Positions 32,214 through 41,156 of a stretch of DNA of 54,884 nucleotides are shown here, in pieces (the first letter of the stretch is position 1; the number at the start of each line of letters is the position of its first letter). The stretch is from Prevotella sp. CAG:1031. GTDB lineage: Bacteria; Bacteroidota; Bacteroidia; Bacteroidales; Muribaculaceae. Made by a program: the position numbers and the translations under genes. The notes beneath the pieces are model-generated. The model ran no database searches, was not told where the DNA came from, and saw only the letters and a program-made list of their open reading frames with translations. The stretch lies in the NCBI GenBank assembly GCA_000431215.1, contig HF985598.1, positions 11,536 through 66,419 on the forward strand, read 5' to 3'.

Positions 32214-33164
32214 ATGTCAAACAATCCCATCCTTTCGCCCTACAAGGTATTTGCAGGCACTAACTCAGAGTATATGGCCAAGGAAATCTGCGAGAACCTC
32301 GGCGTAGAACTCGGCAAGATGAACATCCAGCACTTCGCCGACGGCGAATTCGAAGTCTCGTTCGAAGAATCTATCCGCGGCCGCGACGTCTATCTCGTCC
32401 AGTCGACCTTCGCCAACTCCGACAACCTCATGGAGCTTCTTCTGATGATCGACGCAGCCCGCCGCGCCAGCGCCCGCACCGTCATCGCCGTAATGCCCTA
32501 TTTCGGATGGGCCCGTCAGGACCGCAAAGACAAACCGCGCGTTTCGATCGCCGCCAAGCTCGTTGCCAATCTTCTGAGCGTGGCCGGAGTCGACCGCCTC
32601 ATCACCATGGATCTCCACGCCGACCAGATCCAGGGCTTCTTCGATGTTCCCGTAGACCACCTCTACGCATCGAATGTCTTCATTCCCTATATTCAGAACC
32701 TCAACCTCCCCGACCTCGTCATCGCCACCCCCGACGTCGGCGGCGCAAAGCGTTCGAACTCCTACGCCAAATATCTCAACGTACCTCTTGTTCTCTGCCA
32801 CAAACAGCGCGCCAAAGCCAACGTTGTCGAGAAGATGACCGTCATCGGCGACGTCAAGGACAAGAACGTAATCCTCATCGACGACATGGTCGACACCGCC
32901 GGCACAATCACCAAAGCCGCCGACCTCATGATGGAGAACGGCGCCAAAAGCGTGCGTGCCCTCTGCAGCCACGCCGTCATGAGCGACCCCGCCACCCAGC
33001 GCGTTCTCGACAGTTCGCTGACCGAGATCATCTTCACCAACTCCATCCCCTACCACCGCGAGAATCCGAAAGCCACAATCCTCTCGGTTGCTCCGCTCTT
33101 TGCCGACACTATCCGTCGTGTCCACCAGTGCGAGTCGATTTCATCGCAATATCTCATCAAATAA
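32214..33164 (+). CDS. prs: Ribose-phosphate pyrophosphokinase (PRPP synthase)
   Basis: A 316-residue enzyme making 5-phosphoribosyl-1-diphosphate from ribose-5-phosphate and ATP for purine, pyrimidine, His and NAD synthesis. Motifs: YKVFAGTNSEYMAKEICENL, FADGEFEVSFEESIRGRDVY, YFGWARQDRKDKPRVSIAAK, the metal/ATP loop DLHADQIQGFFDVPVDHLYA, and the PRPP loop NVILIDDMVDTAGTITKAAD. Normal length and start. It lies 25 bp after the amylase and 21 bp before an S9 peptidase; the latter probably shares its transcript. Confidence 0.97.
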   Translation: MSNNPILSPYKVFAGTNSEYMAKEICENLGVELGKMNIQHFADGEFEVSFEESIRGRDVYLVQSTFANSDNLMELLLMIDAARRASARTVIAVMPYFGWARQDRKDKPRVSIAAKLVANLLSVAGVDRLITMDLHADQIQGFFDVPVDHLYASNVFIPYIQNLNLPDLVIATPDVGGAKRSNSYAKYLNVPLVLCHKQRAKANVVEKMTVIGDVKDKNVILIDDMVDTAGTITKAADLMMENGAKSVRALCSHAVMSDPATQRVLDSSLTEIIFTNSIPYHRENPKATILSVAPLFADTIRRVHQCESISSQYLIK

Positions 33165-33185
33165 AATTCACGACCTATCTACACC

Positions 33186-35267
33186 ATGTTCAAACAATTA
33201 GCAATGGCAACGACAATGATTGCCACAGCCCTCGGCGCCACGGCAGCTGAGAACGCCCCCCTGATCGACAAGCCGGCCTTCACAGCTCCAGCCGACGGAA
33301 TCTTCAACATCGAGGCACTGGAGGCCCTCGGCCGCGTCAGCGACCCGCAGGTATCGCCCGACGGCTCGAAAGTGCTCTACGGCGTCTCTTACGAGAGCGT
33401 CGAGCAGAACAAGAGCAACAACGACCTCTACCTCATCGATCTCAAGGAAGCAGGTCGGTCGATCCGCCTGACCCGCACTCCCGCCAGCGAAAGCAATGCC
33501 CGCTGGATCGACGGAGGACGCCGCATCGCCTTCATCTATCCCGACGAAAACAAGGTCGGCCAGCTTTGGGTCATGGATGCCGACGGCCAGAACCGCGTTC
33601 AGGTGAGCCATATCGAGAAAGGAATCTCGGGCTTCGTTTTCAGCCCCAACTCTAAGCGCGTTGTCATGGTCAGCAACGTCAAATACGGCCGCACGGCCGC
33701 CGACGCCTATCCCGACCTGCCTCAGGCAACGGGCCGCATCATCGACGACCTTATGTATAAGCACTGGGACGAATGGGTCACCGAGGTGCCCCACCCCTTC
33801 CTCGCCGACTTCACCGGCAGCGAGGTCGTCAACATCGTCGACATAATGAAAGACGAGCCCTACGAATCGCCCATGAAGCCCTTCGGGGGAGTGGAGTCGT
33901 TCGCATGGTCGCCCGACAGCGAGAGCCTCGTCTACACCTCGCGCAAGAAAACCGGCAAGGAGTATGCCGTGTCGACAAACTCCGACCTCTATCTCTACAA
34001 CATCGCCGCCCGGACAACGCGCAACCTGACCGAAGGCATGATGGGCTACGACACCAATCCCGCCTTCTCTCCCGACGGAAAATCGCTGGCGTGGCTGTCG
34101 ATGGAACACGACGGATATGAGAGCGACAAGAACCGTATTTTCATGATGGATCTCGCCTCAGGCACCCGCACCGACCTCACCGCCGACTGGGACTACACCG
34201 CCGACGCCATCGCCTGGAACCCCGACGGACGCTCGATCTACTTCCTCGCCCCGAAAGACGGCCTGACCCCCATCTTCTCGATCAACGTGAAGAGCCACGA
34301 GGTCAAGACAATCAACGACGACTTCTGCGACTATGCCTCACTGGCCCCCGTCGGCAAGAGCGTCGTTGCCCTTCGCCACTGGATGATGGCACCCAACGAA
34401 ATCTTCGTCGTCAACGACAAGCGCGTCTATCAGCTGACCGACGTCAACACCCAGCTGCTGTCGTCGCTGAAGATGCCGACTGTCGAAAAGTGCATGGTTC
34501 CGACAACCGACGGCAAGAAGATGCTCGTCTGGATGGTTCTCCCGCCCAACTTCGACGCCACCAAGAAATATCCCGCTATCCTCTACTGTCAGGGCGGCCC
34601 GCAGCAGGCTGTCAGCCAGTTCTGGAGCTACCGCTGGAACTTCGCCCTCATGGCCTCGAACGGCTATGTCGTCATCGCCCCGAACCGCCGCGGTCTCCCC
34701 GGCTTCGGCACTGAATGGAACGCACAGATCAGCGGCGACTATGGCGGCCAGAACATGCGCGACTACTTCTCGGCTGTCGACTACGCCAAGCGTAAGGAAT
34801 ATGTCGACGCCGACCATATCGGTGCTGTCGGCGCCAGCTACGGCGGCTTCTCGGTCTACTGGCTCGCCGGCCACCACGACAAGCGCTTCGCCTGCTTCAT
34901 CGCCCACGCCGGAATCTTCAACATCGAGACCCAGTATCTCGAGACCGAAGAGATGTGGTTCGCAAACTGGGATATGGGGGGCGCCTACTGGGACAAGGAA
35001 AATCCTGTGGCTCAGGCAACCTTCGCCACGTCGCCCCACCGCTTCGTCGACAAATGGGACACCCCGATTCTGATTACCCACGGAGAACTCGACTACCGCA
35101 TCCTCTCGTCGCAGGGCGAGATGGCCTTCAACGCCGCCAAACTCCGCGGTGTGCCCGCCGAGATGCTCATCTTCCCCGACGAAAACCACTGGATTCTGAA
35201 GCCCCAGAACGCTATCCTCTGGCAGCGCGTATTCTTCCGCTGGCTCGACAAGTGGCTCAAGAAATAA
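33186..35267 (+). CDS. S9-family prolyl-oligopeptidase-type dipeptidyl peptidase
   Basis: A 693-residue exported serine peptidase with a signal peptide (MFKQLAMATTMIATALGATA). Residues about 45-430 form a WD/TolB-like beta propeller (DPQVSPDGSKVLYGVSYESV, FAWSPDSESLVYTSRKKTGK). The alpha/beta hydrolase lies at about 455-693. The catalytic Ser is S551 in GAVGASYGGFSVYW; the Asp and His are in LITHGELDYRILSSQG (about D636) and FPDENHWILKPQN (about H668). It resembles the DPP5/DPP-like periplasmic enzymes of Bacteroidetes, which trim dipeptides from oligopeptides. No operon function links it to prs. A strong hairpin terminator follows 25 bp after the stop. Confidence 0.92.
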   Translation: MFKQLAMATTMIATALGATAAENAPLIDKPAFTAPADGIFNIEALEALGRVSDPQVSPDGSKVLYGVSYESVEQNKSNNDLYLIDLKEAGRSIRLTRTPASESNARWIDGGRRIAFIYPDENKVGQLWVMDADGQNRVQVSHIEKGISGFVFSPNSKRVVMVSNVKYGRTAADAYPDLPQATGRIIDDLMYKHWDEWVTEVPHPFLADFTGSEVVNIVDIMKDEPYESPMKPFGGVESFAWSPDSESLVYTSRKKTGKEYAVSTNSDLYLYNIAARTTRNLTEGMMGYDTNPAFSPDGKSLAWLSMEHDGYESDKNRIFMMDLASGTRTDLTADWDYTADAIAWNPDGRSIYFLAPKDGLTPIFSINVKSHEVKTINDDFCDYASLAPVGKSVVALRHWMMAPNEIFVVNDKRVYQLTDVNTQLLSSLKMPTVEKCMVPTTDGKKMLVWMVLPPNFDATKKYPAILYCQGGPQQAVSQFWSYRWNFALMASNGYVVIAPNRRGLPGFGTEWNAQISGDYGGQNMRDYFSAVDYAKRKEYVDADHIGAVGASYGGFSVYWLAGHHDKRFACFIAHAGIFNIETQYLETEEMWFANWDMGGAYWDKENPVAQATFATSPHRFVDKWDTPILITHGELDYRILSSQGEMAFNAAKLRGVPAEMLIFPDENHWILKPQNAILWQRVFFRWLDKWLKK

Positions 35268-35292
35268 CCGGCAATCACTGCTGAACACTCCC

Positions 35293-35320
35293 GACGGCGC
35301 GCCCTCACCGGCGCGCCGTC
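35293..35320 (+). terminator. Hairpin terminator after the S9 peptidase
   Basis: An 11-bp GC stem (GACGGCGCGCC/GGCGCGCCGTC), 6-base loop, then CTGCTTTTATT. Confidence 0.75.
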
Positions 35321-35342
35321 GCTGCTTTTATTGAACAAAAAA

Positions 35343-35551
35343 GTCGCGGAGCGACTAAATGGCCTGTTAACCGCGTACTGGCACTGCCAGTGCGCGGAGA
35401 GTAGCCACTCCCATCCTCATAGTCGCGGAGCGACTTCATTTCTGCTCGGTGTAGTTCAGTCGCGCCGCGACTGTATTGTTGGTTGGACGGACTTTCCGCG
35501 CACAGCCTCTCGGCTGTACGCGGTTAACAGGCCGTACAGTCGCTCCGCGAC
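35343..35551. repeat. Hairpin-rich repeat element bounded by 36-bp inverted arms
   Basis: Outer arms 35343-35378 and 35516-35551 are reverse complements with 33 of 36 positions matching. Inside lie further small stem-loops: AGTCGC-GGA-GCGACT near 35342 and 35421, CAGTCGC-GCC-GCGACTG near 35457, GTCGC-TCC-GCGAC near 35539, ACTGGCA-C-TGCCAGT at 35377-35391, and ACAGCC-TCTC-GGCTGT near 35501. There is no coding potential. The 370-base gap between the peptidase and the GIN lipoprotein is otherwise empty apart from the terminator. It resembles a BIME/REP or MITE-type unit; a structured RNA is possible. Confidence 0.65.
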
Positions 35552-35640
35552 ATTTTATTGCAAAAAAATTTGGCCTTCAGTGTCATAAAATGCAGTCGAG
35601 TTGCGTCTATATAGAAAACAACTAACCTCAACCCCCGACA

Positions 35641-36405
35641 ATGAACAGAATCATCGCCATCGCCTCATGCGCCCTGATATGCGCAGCGGCTTTAACAACA
35701 ACATCGTGCTCATCCTCGAAATCAGTTTCTGTCGAAACGGTGGTCCAGAAGCCTTCCGTCGTCAGAAACTTCAGCGTCAGAGGCTTCTCTGAAGTCGATG
35801 CAGGCTATCATTTCAACGTCGAGATAACAACGGGTGCCGAATACTCCGTAGCCGTTGAAGCTCCCGAAGCCTATTTTCAGTATCTCGCCGTCGCTAAGAA
35901 CGGGAAAAGTCTGGACATCGGCTGGAACACCAACGACAACGCCATCCTGCGCCAGCTCTTGAAGAAGGTCGACGTGACGGTAACGATGCCCGTCATTAAC
36001 AAGGCGACGGCCCACGGCCAGTCACAGTTCACCCTGCGCGGCACCGGCTTCGGCGACAAGCTCGCCTTCGAAACCACGGGCCAGGCGCGCCTCACCATCA
36101 TCGACAACATCGCTACCACGCAGCTCAGCGTCGGCACCTCGGGCCAGAGCGTGTTCCGCTGCAAAGACGTCACGGCAGCCGACATCAACGCCGGATGCTC
36201 CGGCCAGTCGGTCGCCAACCTCGGCTTCGTCACCGCCACCGACGTCAGCCTCACAACCAGCGGCCAGTCGGCCATCAACATCGCCACCTGCAAAGCCGAC
36301 GCCCTCAACGCCGACGCCTCCGGCCAGTCGGCCATCAACATCCCCACCAGCGACATCCGCTCACTCTCGCGCTCCACCTCCGGCCAGTCCGCCATCAACC
36401 TTTAG
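35641..36405 (+). CDS. GIN-domain (DUF2807) lipoprotein with SGQSAIN repeats
   Basis: A 254-residue lipoprotein: signal peptide MNRIIAIASCALICAAALTT then C23 in the lipobox-like TTSC. Residues about 40-250 are the GIN/DUF2807 (putative auto-transporter adhesin head) right-handed beta repeat: VRNFSVRGFSEVDAGYHFNV at the start, then repeats built on (T/A)SGQS(A/V)(I/F)N. The last five repeats use an almost identical GGCCAGTCGGCCATCAACAT at the DNA level, so the array could gain or lose copies by slippage. Such proteins sit in the outer membrane facing the periplasm or surface. No enzyme motif. Confidence 0.85.
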   Translation: MNRIIAIASCALICAAALTTTSCSSSKSVSVETVVQKPSVVRNFSVRGFSEVDAGYHFNVEITTGAEYSVAVEAPEAYFQYLAVAKNGKSLDIGWNTNDNAILRQLLKKVDVTVTMPVINKATAHGQSQFTLRGTGFGDKLAFETTGQARLTIIDNIATTQLSVGTSGQSVFRCKDVTAADINAGCSGQSVANLGFVTATDVSLTTSGQSAINIATCKADALNADASGQSAINIPTSDIRSLSRSTSGQSAINL

Positions 36406-36412
36406 AAACCAT

Positions 36413-36433
36413 AAAGTCCTTAAGGTCCTTACA
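36413..36433. repeat. AAGTCC/AAGGTCC short repeat (copy near GIN gene)
   Basis: Reads AAAGTCCTTAAGGTCCTTA, the same unit as the longer runs at 41157-41193 and 41745-41803. It lies just beyond the GIN lipoprotein stop. Confidence 0.5.
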
Positions 36434-36441
36434 AAACAAAA

Positions 36442-36463
36442 GAGGGGGCATCGGAGCCCCCTC
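36442..36463 (-). terminator. Hairpin terminator after the BspA-like gene
   Basis: An 8-bp stem (GAGGGGGC/GCCCCCTC) with a 6-base loop. On the minus strand it is followed by TTTTGTTTTG and ends the transcript of the gene at 36470. It also sits beyond the plus-strand GIN gene. Confidence 0.75.
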
Positions 36464-36469
36464 GCTTGT

Positions 36470-38149
36470 TTAGATGCGGCCGGTTTTGCGCAGCCAGCGC
36501 TTGAAGCGGCGCATGTCGCGGTGCTCCTTATATTTCTGGTAGCCCTTCTCGAAGAAGTATTCGAGCAGCTCGCTCTTCTGGTCGCTGTTTCCGCCGCCGC
36601 TCTTGGCGCCCTTGCGGCCCTTGGCCCCGGCTTTGGCGTAGACGGGATCTTTGGCCTTGAAGCCATGCTCGTTGATGACGTCGCGCATGTAGGTCACCTC
36701 AGCCGGCACGCCATACTTGCCGTTATCGGTGATCAGACGATGGGCCTTCGGATAGTAAGCTGCCGCCTTTTCCCACTGACCCGTACCGCAGAGACCGGCG
36801 AGCTGGAGCGCGCAGGCATAGACATTATTCTTAGGATCAGCTTTGAGGTTCAGTTCGGCAAGTCCGAGCAGAACCTCATAGTCGTGGAGGCGCGAACTGT
36901 CGCCGGCGGCGACATCCTTGCGCAGCAGATCCATATCAGCCCATCCACGGATGCCGCTGAGTCTGCTTCCGCCGTTCTCCATAATGATGGCACCGATAAG
37001 GTTGTTGGCGACACCATTGATCGACAGCGACTCATTTTCCACGAACGGCAGAGTCCATTCTGCGAAAATGTTGTCGGTTATTTCGTAGAGCATCTGATAG
37101 AAAAGATCGAGATGATCTTTGATGTCTTGTTCAGAAAGCTGTGTATATCCACCATAGTCGGATCTCATCACACCCGCAAGGTAATTGAACCACGGGTTAT
37201 AGAGATCGCCATGTTCGTCTCTATTCGCGGTTGCTCCAATATATTTGGCTGCGTATCTCTTAAACAACGCCGACTTAAGATTGTATTCTATAGCTTTCGG
37301 GACGTCAATAGCCTCGTCGCCGATATAAACCATGGCATTGCCGCCTAATTGTCCGAGAGCTTTCGCCATAGGTGCGCTAATTTCAGGATTTGAGAGTTTT
37401 ACAACCTGAAGGTTCGTGCATCCTTCGAAGAAGTCAGGCGAAAGATAGTCGACTTTCGGACCGATTATTATCTGACGCAGCGCCGGATTGTTGTTGAACG
37501 GACGATTCTGGCCTATACCGCCTTTTTCAGCATGAACACTGCGGCCGAGCACTAATGCTTCTATCGGACAACCATAGAAAACATCATACCCGAACTCAAG
37601 TATTTGGTCATTCGGCTGAACCTCAACTATTTTCAATTCCGGATTATACTCGAAAGCGCCGTTGCCGATTATCTTGACAGACGAAGGTATAGACCATTGT
37701 GTCAGATTGCAGTTTCGATAAACATCAGCTCCGATAATTTCAATATTCTCATCATTTACAGTTATAAGACTCTTACAGCCCATGAACGCTTCATTGGGAA
37801 GCACCGTAACCGACTCAGGCAGCACAACCTCGGTCAGATCTTTGCTGTCCTTGAAAGCGGCTGTTCCGATTCCGTCGTAGTCGAGCGATTCGGGAAGGAC
37901 AATCTTGGTGGCGCCGCTTTTCTTAAAGGCTTCGCGCGCTATGGAGGTCAGCGAATAGCTCGTGCCGCTCTTGGGGTCGGTGACTGTCGAGGGCAAAGTA
38001 ACCTCACCTTTGGCCTTCTTGTAGTCGACGAGTTCGGCATTTCCGTCGCCTAAAGAGCGGTATTTGGCGTCGCCGATCTTAAATTCCTGCGCGCTCATGC
38101 CGAGGCATACGAGCAGTCCGGCCAGCGCAATCAAAGTTCTTAATTTCAT
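36470..38149 (-). CDS. BspA-type leucine-rich repeat protein, secreted
   Basis: A 559-residue protein with signal peptide (MKLRTLIALAGLLVCLGMSA). Residues about 60-270 hold LRR_5 repeats of the BspA kind (SIAREAFKKSGATKIVLPES, SVTVLPNEAFMGCKSLITV, VKIIGNGAFEYNPELKIVEV). The next section (about 290-520) is helical with TPR-like helix pairs (YEVLLGLAELNLKADPKNN, CALQLAGLCGTGQWEKAAAY). The C-terminus is strongly basic (YKEHRDMRRFKRWLRKTGRI). It probably interacts with proteins in the periplasm or at the surface. It is not obviously linked to the lipoprotein operon that ends 17 bp upstream, but it is close enough to be co-transcribed. Confidence 0.82.
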   Translation of the reverse strand: MKLRTLIALAGLLVCLGMSAQEFKIGDAKYRSLGDGNAELVDYKKAKGEVTLPSTVTDPKSGTSYSLTSIAREAFKKSGATKIVLPESLDYDGIGTAAFKDSKDLTEVVLPESVTVLPNEAFMGCKSLITVNDENIEIIGADVYRNCNLTQWSIPSSVKIIGNGAFEYNPELKIVEVQPNDQILEFGYDVFYGCPIEALVLGRSVHAEKGGIGQNRPFNNNPALRQIIIGPKVDYLSPDFFEGCTNLQVVKLSNPEISAPMAKALGQLGGNAMVYIGDEAIDVPKAIEYNLKSALFKRYAAKYIGATANRDEHGDLYNPWFNYLAGVMRSDYGGYTQLSEQDIKDHLDLFYQMLYEITDNIFAEWTLPFVENESLSINGVANNLIGAIIMENGGSRLSGIRGWADMDLLRKDVAAGDSSRLHDYEVLLGLAELNLKADPKNNVYACALQLAGLCGTGQWEKAAAYYPKAHRLITDNGKYGVPAEVTYMRDVINEHGFKAKDPVYAKAGAKGRKGAKSGGGNSDQKSELLEYFFEKGYQKYKEHRDMRRFKRWLRKTGRI

Positions 38150-38166
38150 AAAATTATGTGATTGGT

Positions 38167-38904
38167 TTATTGTTCAGGTAATTCTACATCGGGGAGCTCG
38201 ACCTCCGGCATCTCGACCTCGGGGAGCTCGACGCCATAGTCCTCGGCCTCCATCAGGCCGGGCACCTGGTCTAAGCCCTTCGACCGGGCGAAGTCGACAA
38301 ACTTGGCGAGCTTGTCCGATCGGCGGTAGACGACCTTCTGGTCGTAGCCGTCCTCGACAATCTCAGGCTCGTCGAGATAATGCGACACGGCCACTTCAAG
38401 CAGAGCCTCGTCGCGGTTGTGGACGGCGAGATCGAGGATAACGTCGGCCAGCGCATTGTTAGCCTTGACATACTCGCGGTAGCAGTTGATGTCGGCGCAA
38501 TCCTTCTGGAGGCTCTTAGTCCCGCCGGGGTGATAGCCCGTTCCCTCGGGAAGGCGTTTGCCTATGGGCTGGAGCTCGTTGAAGAGGTTCACCAGCGCGT
38601 TGCCGACAGTCTCGGGATCGTTCTGCGAGATGAGCCAGCGCGCCTCGGTTGTCAGAATATGCGTTGCCGCCGTGCCGTATTCCGAAGCGGCAGCCTCGAT
38701 CAGGGCGCGGTCGTCGGTGTGCCATTCCATAAGTCCGTAGTGCTCAGAATAGACATCTTCGAAGCGCCCGTGGAGGCGCGAGAGAATGTCGTGAGCCTCG
38801 TCGAAATTACCCTCCTTGCAGGCGACGCGGTAGTCGTCGCCGTGGCCGCAGGCCGTCAGCAGCAGCGCGGCGACGGCCGCCAATACCAGGTATATCTGTT
38901 TCAT
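38167..38904 (-). CDS. Lipoprotein of unknown function with acidic LPEVE-type tail
   Basis: A 245-residue lipoprotein, signal peptide ending LLLTAC (C19). The body is helical (VACKEGNFDEAHDILSRLHG; IEAAASEYGTAATHILTTEA; YVKANNALADVILDLAVHNR) with TPR-like helix pairs. The C-terminus has an acidic proline repeat: VELPEVEMPEVELPDVELPE. The start at 38904 is set by the signal peptide; a longer frame upstream overlaps the preceding gene without sense. It is the third of three adjacent lipoprotein genes on this strand. No catalytic motif. Confidence 0.72.
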   Translation of the reverse strand: MKQIYLVLAAVAALLLTACGHGDDYRVACKEGNFDEAHDILSRLHGRFEDVYSEHYGLMEWHTDDRALIEAAASEYGTAATHILTTEARWLISQNDPETVGNALVNLFNELQPIGKRLPEGTGYHPGGTKSLQKDCADINCYREYVKANNALADVILDLAVHNRDEALLEVAVSHYLDEPEIVEDGYDQKVVYRRSDKLAKFVDFARSKGLDQVPGLMEAEDYGVELPEVEMPEVELPDVELPEQ

Positions 38905-38920
38905 TGCGATGTATTGTTTG

Positions 38921-40087
38921 TCAATCTTCTTCGTCGATGCCGCGCAGCGAATCGATGCCGCCGATGATGCGGTCGCCGAGCTTCGACCAGAAGCCCTTGC
39001 GCTTCTCGTAGCGCTCGTCGTCCATCTGGCTCTGCATGGCGGCGGCATTGGCCTGTGCCTCATATTTGGCAACGACCTTGTCGGCCTCGATCTGGGCCAG
39101 CTCTTTCTGCTGGTTGAAATTCATCTGCACCTTGCGGAACTCGCGGGCGGCGGCCGTGTCGGCGCGTGCATTGGCCTCAAGCTCCCTGACGCGCGCCTCG
39201 CAGCGCGTCTGATAGACTGCGAAGAGTTTCTCGGCCTCGCCATATTCGGGCGAGCCGGGCGGAATCAGGGCGAAGTAGCCGGCGCAGGCGGGGTCGAAGG
39301 TGTCGCCGGCGGCGCCTATGGCAGCGCGCATGGCGGTGAGATTGTCGGCGGCGGTCTTCTTGCGCCAGGCGTCGAAGAGGGCCGGACGTGCCTCAGTGGC
39401 GTAGGCGAAGACCGAGGCCGACTGCTGCGGAACGGCGTCGATATAGGCCAGCGCCAGGGCGTAGTCGCCGCGCGAGGCTGCCGACTCAACCTGAGAACGG
39501 AGCGTCGGCAGGTTCTTGTCGTACCAGTCGATGATGCGATCCGACGCCTCGCTGAGCATCTTCTGGAGCGCCGGGGTGGATTTTATCTGTCGCAAGGCAT
39601 TGCGGCGCGCGTCGGCGGCATCGCGTCCGGCGCCGGTGATGCGCTGGGTTGTCGAGGCGTAGATGTCGCCGGTAGCGGCATTGCCCACCGAGTAGACGAG
39701 CTCATACTCGACGATGGTCTTCTGCGGCGCCGTGCCGGTCTGCTGTTCCGAGCCGGGGATGATGGTCGTACCAAGCACGAAGCCGGGCGATGTGCCCAGG
39801 CCGCTGATTCCGTTGGCGGCACAGACGTTGACGAGGCGGGCGGCGATGCCGTCGGCCTCGGCGCGCGAGAATCCGGCGGGAAGCTCGGGCGCAATGACGC
39901 TGACCTTCACGCCGCGCATGGCGAGCACTTCTTCAAGCGCACCGGCCGGACGCGCGGCAACCACCGCGGTGCTGTCGCGGCTGTCGCGGTTATCTTCTGC
40001 AGGGTTGAACTTGGTGCCGTTGCCTCCGCACGCTGCGAGGACCGCCATAGCTGAGACGGCTGCCAGTCTGATTATCAGCCTATTCAT
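38921..40087 (-). CDS. Lipoprotein of unknown function, middle gene of the DUF6175-type operon
   Basis: A 388-residue lipoprotein with signal peptide MNRLIIRLAAVSAMAVLAAC (C20). An alpha/beta region (about 45-165) includes VEYELVYSVGNAATGDIYAS and TTQRITGAGRDAADARRNAL, like the curli/LPS-operon DUF-type domains that sit with peptidoglycan-interacting lipoproteins. The final 150 residues are helical and Ala/Glu/Arg-rich (REFRKVQMNFNQQKELAQIE), a likely coiled coil. It starts 4 bp after the upstream gene and runs into the next with a 16-bp gap. Partner binding at the outer membrane inner face is the likely role; not recognised beyond that. Confidence 0.7.
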   Translation of the reverse strand: MNRLIIRLAAVSAMAVLAACGGNGTKFNPAEDNRDSRDSTAVVAARPAGALEEVLAMRGVKVSVIAPELPAGFSRAEADGIAARLVNVCAANGISGLGTSPGFVLGTTIIPGSEQQTGTAPQKTIVEYELVYSVGNAATGDIYASTTQRITGAGRDAADARRNALRQIKSTPALQKMLSEASDRIIDWYDKNLPTLRSQVESAASRGDYALALAYIDAVPQQSASVFAYATEARPALFDAWRKKTAADNLTAMRAAIGAAGDTFDPACAGYFALIPPGSPEYGEAEKLFAVYQTRCEARVRELEANARADTAAAREFRKVQMNFNQQKELAQIEADKVVAKYEAQANAAAMQSQMDDERYEKRKGFWSKLGDRIIGGIDSLRGIDEED

Positions 40088-40091
40088 AATG

Positions 40092-41102
40092 TCAGATTCC
40101 TTGAAGAGTAAGAACTACCTCGCCCAGACCCTGAGCGCGGTTCTGCACCTTGACGCCGAGGTCTTTGCGCATGGCGCGGGCCAGGTCGCGCGTCCAGTCG
40201 TAGACGCCATACTGCGTGCCGTCGCTGTTGAGCAGCTTGATGCGCACACCCGTGAACACCAGCGCGTTGTCGGTGTTCGACTGAAGTTTGTAGGCGCCCT
40301 TGACGGTGTGCTTCTTGATATAGTCGACGATATAGTCGCTGTAGGTGTCGCCCTCGGCACTGACATCGGCGAGGCTGATATTGCTCCCCTCGTCGACATT
40401 GACGCGCACCGTCACCTCGCGGCCGCGCGTCAGCAGGTCGGAGAAATACTCCTGAATATCCTCCATGAAGTCGGGCAGGCGTTTGACGAGCTCCTTCTTG
40501 ACGATCTCGGCCTTGCTCTCCCCCTCGACAGGCGGAGTGGTCACCGTGGCAACCACCTTGTTGGTGTAGGCGTCGATGGCGTTGAGGGTGAAGGCGGCGC
40601 GGGTGTCGTGGCCGTTGCTGTGGCGCAGCACATTGTCATCCCCCTTGGTGTCGTAGTCGAGCTCGAGGATGATGTCGGGCTGGGCCGTCTCCATCAGAAT
40701 CGTCTTCGAATCCTTGGCGAGGCCGTCGGCAATGTCGGTGGCGCCGCGGGTGTCGAGCTGCTTCAGAGTCTGCTCGAGGTCGTTGAGCGGGAAGTTCTGA
40801 TTCTGAAACTCCCCCTGGATTATCGAGAAGACAGAGCGGGCATCGCGGTCGGCCAGCAGATATTTCTGAAAGTCGCGAGTGACGCCGCCATTGCCCGACT
40901 CGATGGCATGGAACCGCTTGAGAGTCTGGTCGCCGGGGATTATCATGATTTCGGGTTTGGCCTGAACGACGGCGTTGACATCGCCCGACTCGTAGGCCTC
41001 CATATTGCCCGAGGCGCCGTCGGCAAGACCCTTGCCGCTGCCGCCACACGAAGAGAGAACCGCGGCGCTCAACGCCGCAACGATAATTGCACTGTATTTC
41101 AT
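40092..41102 (-). CDS. DUF6175-type lipoprotein
   Basis: A 336-residue lipoprotein, signal peptide MKYSAIIVAALSAAVLSSC (C19). AKPEIMIIPGDQTLKRFHAI, then LNDLEQTLKQLDTRGATDIA and the closing YDWTRDLARAMRKDLGVKVQ fit the DUF6175 group of Bacteroidales, related to LPS-assembly-like or curli-production CsgG-type lipoproteins. The middle (FTLNAIDAYTNKVVATVTTP) is the variable beta part. The ATG at 41102 was taken over one 42 bases upstream because it gives the signal peptide and follows the -7 box at 41122. First gene of the three-lipoprotein operon. Function unknown. Confidence 0.7.
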   Translation of the reverse strand: MKYSAIIVAALSAAVLSSCGGSGKGLADGASGNMEAYESGDVNAVVQAKPEIMIIPGDQTLKRFHAIESGNGGVTRDFQKYLLADRDARSVFSIIQGEFQNQNFPLNDLEQTLKQLDTRGATDIADGLAKDSKTILMETAQPDIILELDYDTKGDDNVLRHSNGHDTRAAFTLNAIDAYTNKVVATVTTPPVEGESKAEIVKKELVKRLPDFMEDIQEYFSDLLTRGREVTVRVNVDEGSNISLADVSAEGDTYSDYIVDYIKKHTVKGAYKLQSNTDNALVFTGVRIKLLNSDGTQYGVYDWTRDLARAMRKDLGVKVQNRAQGLGEVVLTLQGI

Positions 41103-41121
41103 AAACTGAAGGTTAACCCTG

Positions 41122-41129
41122 CAAAGATA
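41122..41129 (-). promoter_or_regulatory. Bacteroidetes -7 box (TATCTTTG) for the lipoprotein operon
   Basis: Minus-strand box 20 bases before the ATG at 41102. An upstream ATG at 41144 is ruled out because the box lies inside that longer frame. Confidence 0.6.
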
Positions 41130-41156
41130 CAGATTTTTGGCCAACCCGCGGCAATG

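Noticed and set aside
32265..35288. Long minus-strand frames opposite prs and the S9 peptidase
   Set aside because: prs and the peptidase have full catalytic motifs on the plus strand; the antisense frames show none.
35343..35551. Possible CRISPR array because of repeated GTCGCGGAGCGAC units
   Set aside because: Unit spacing is irregular (about 79, 36 and 80 bases), orientation alternates, and no cas gene is near.
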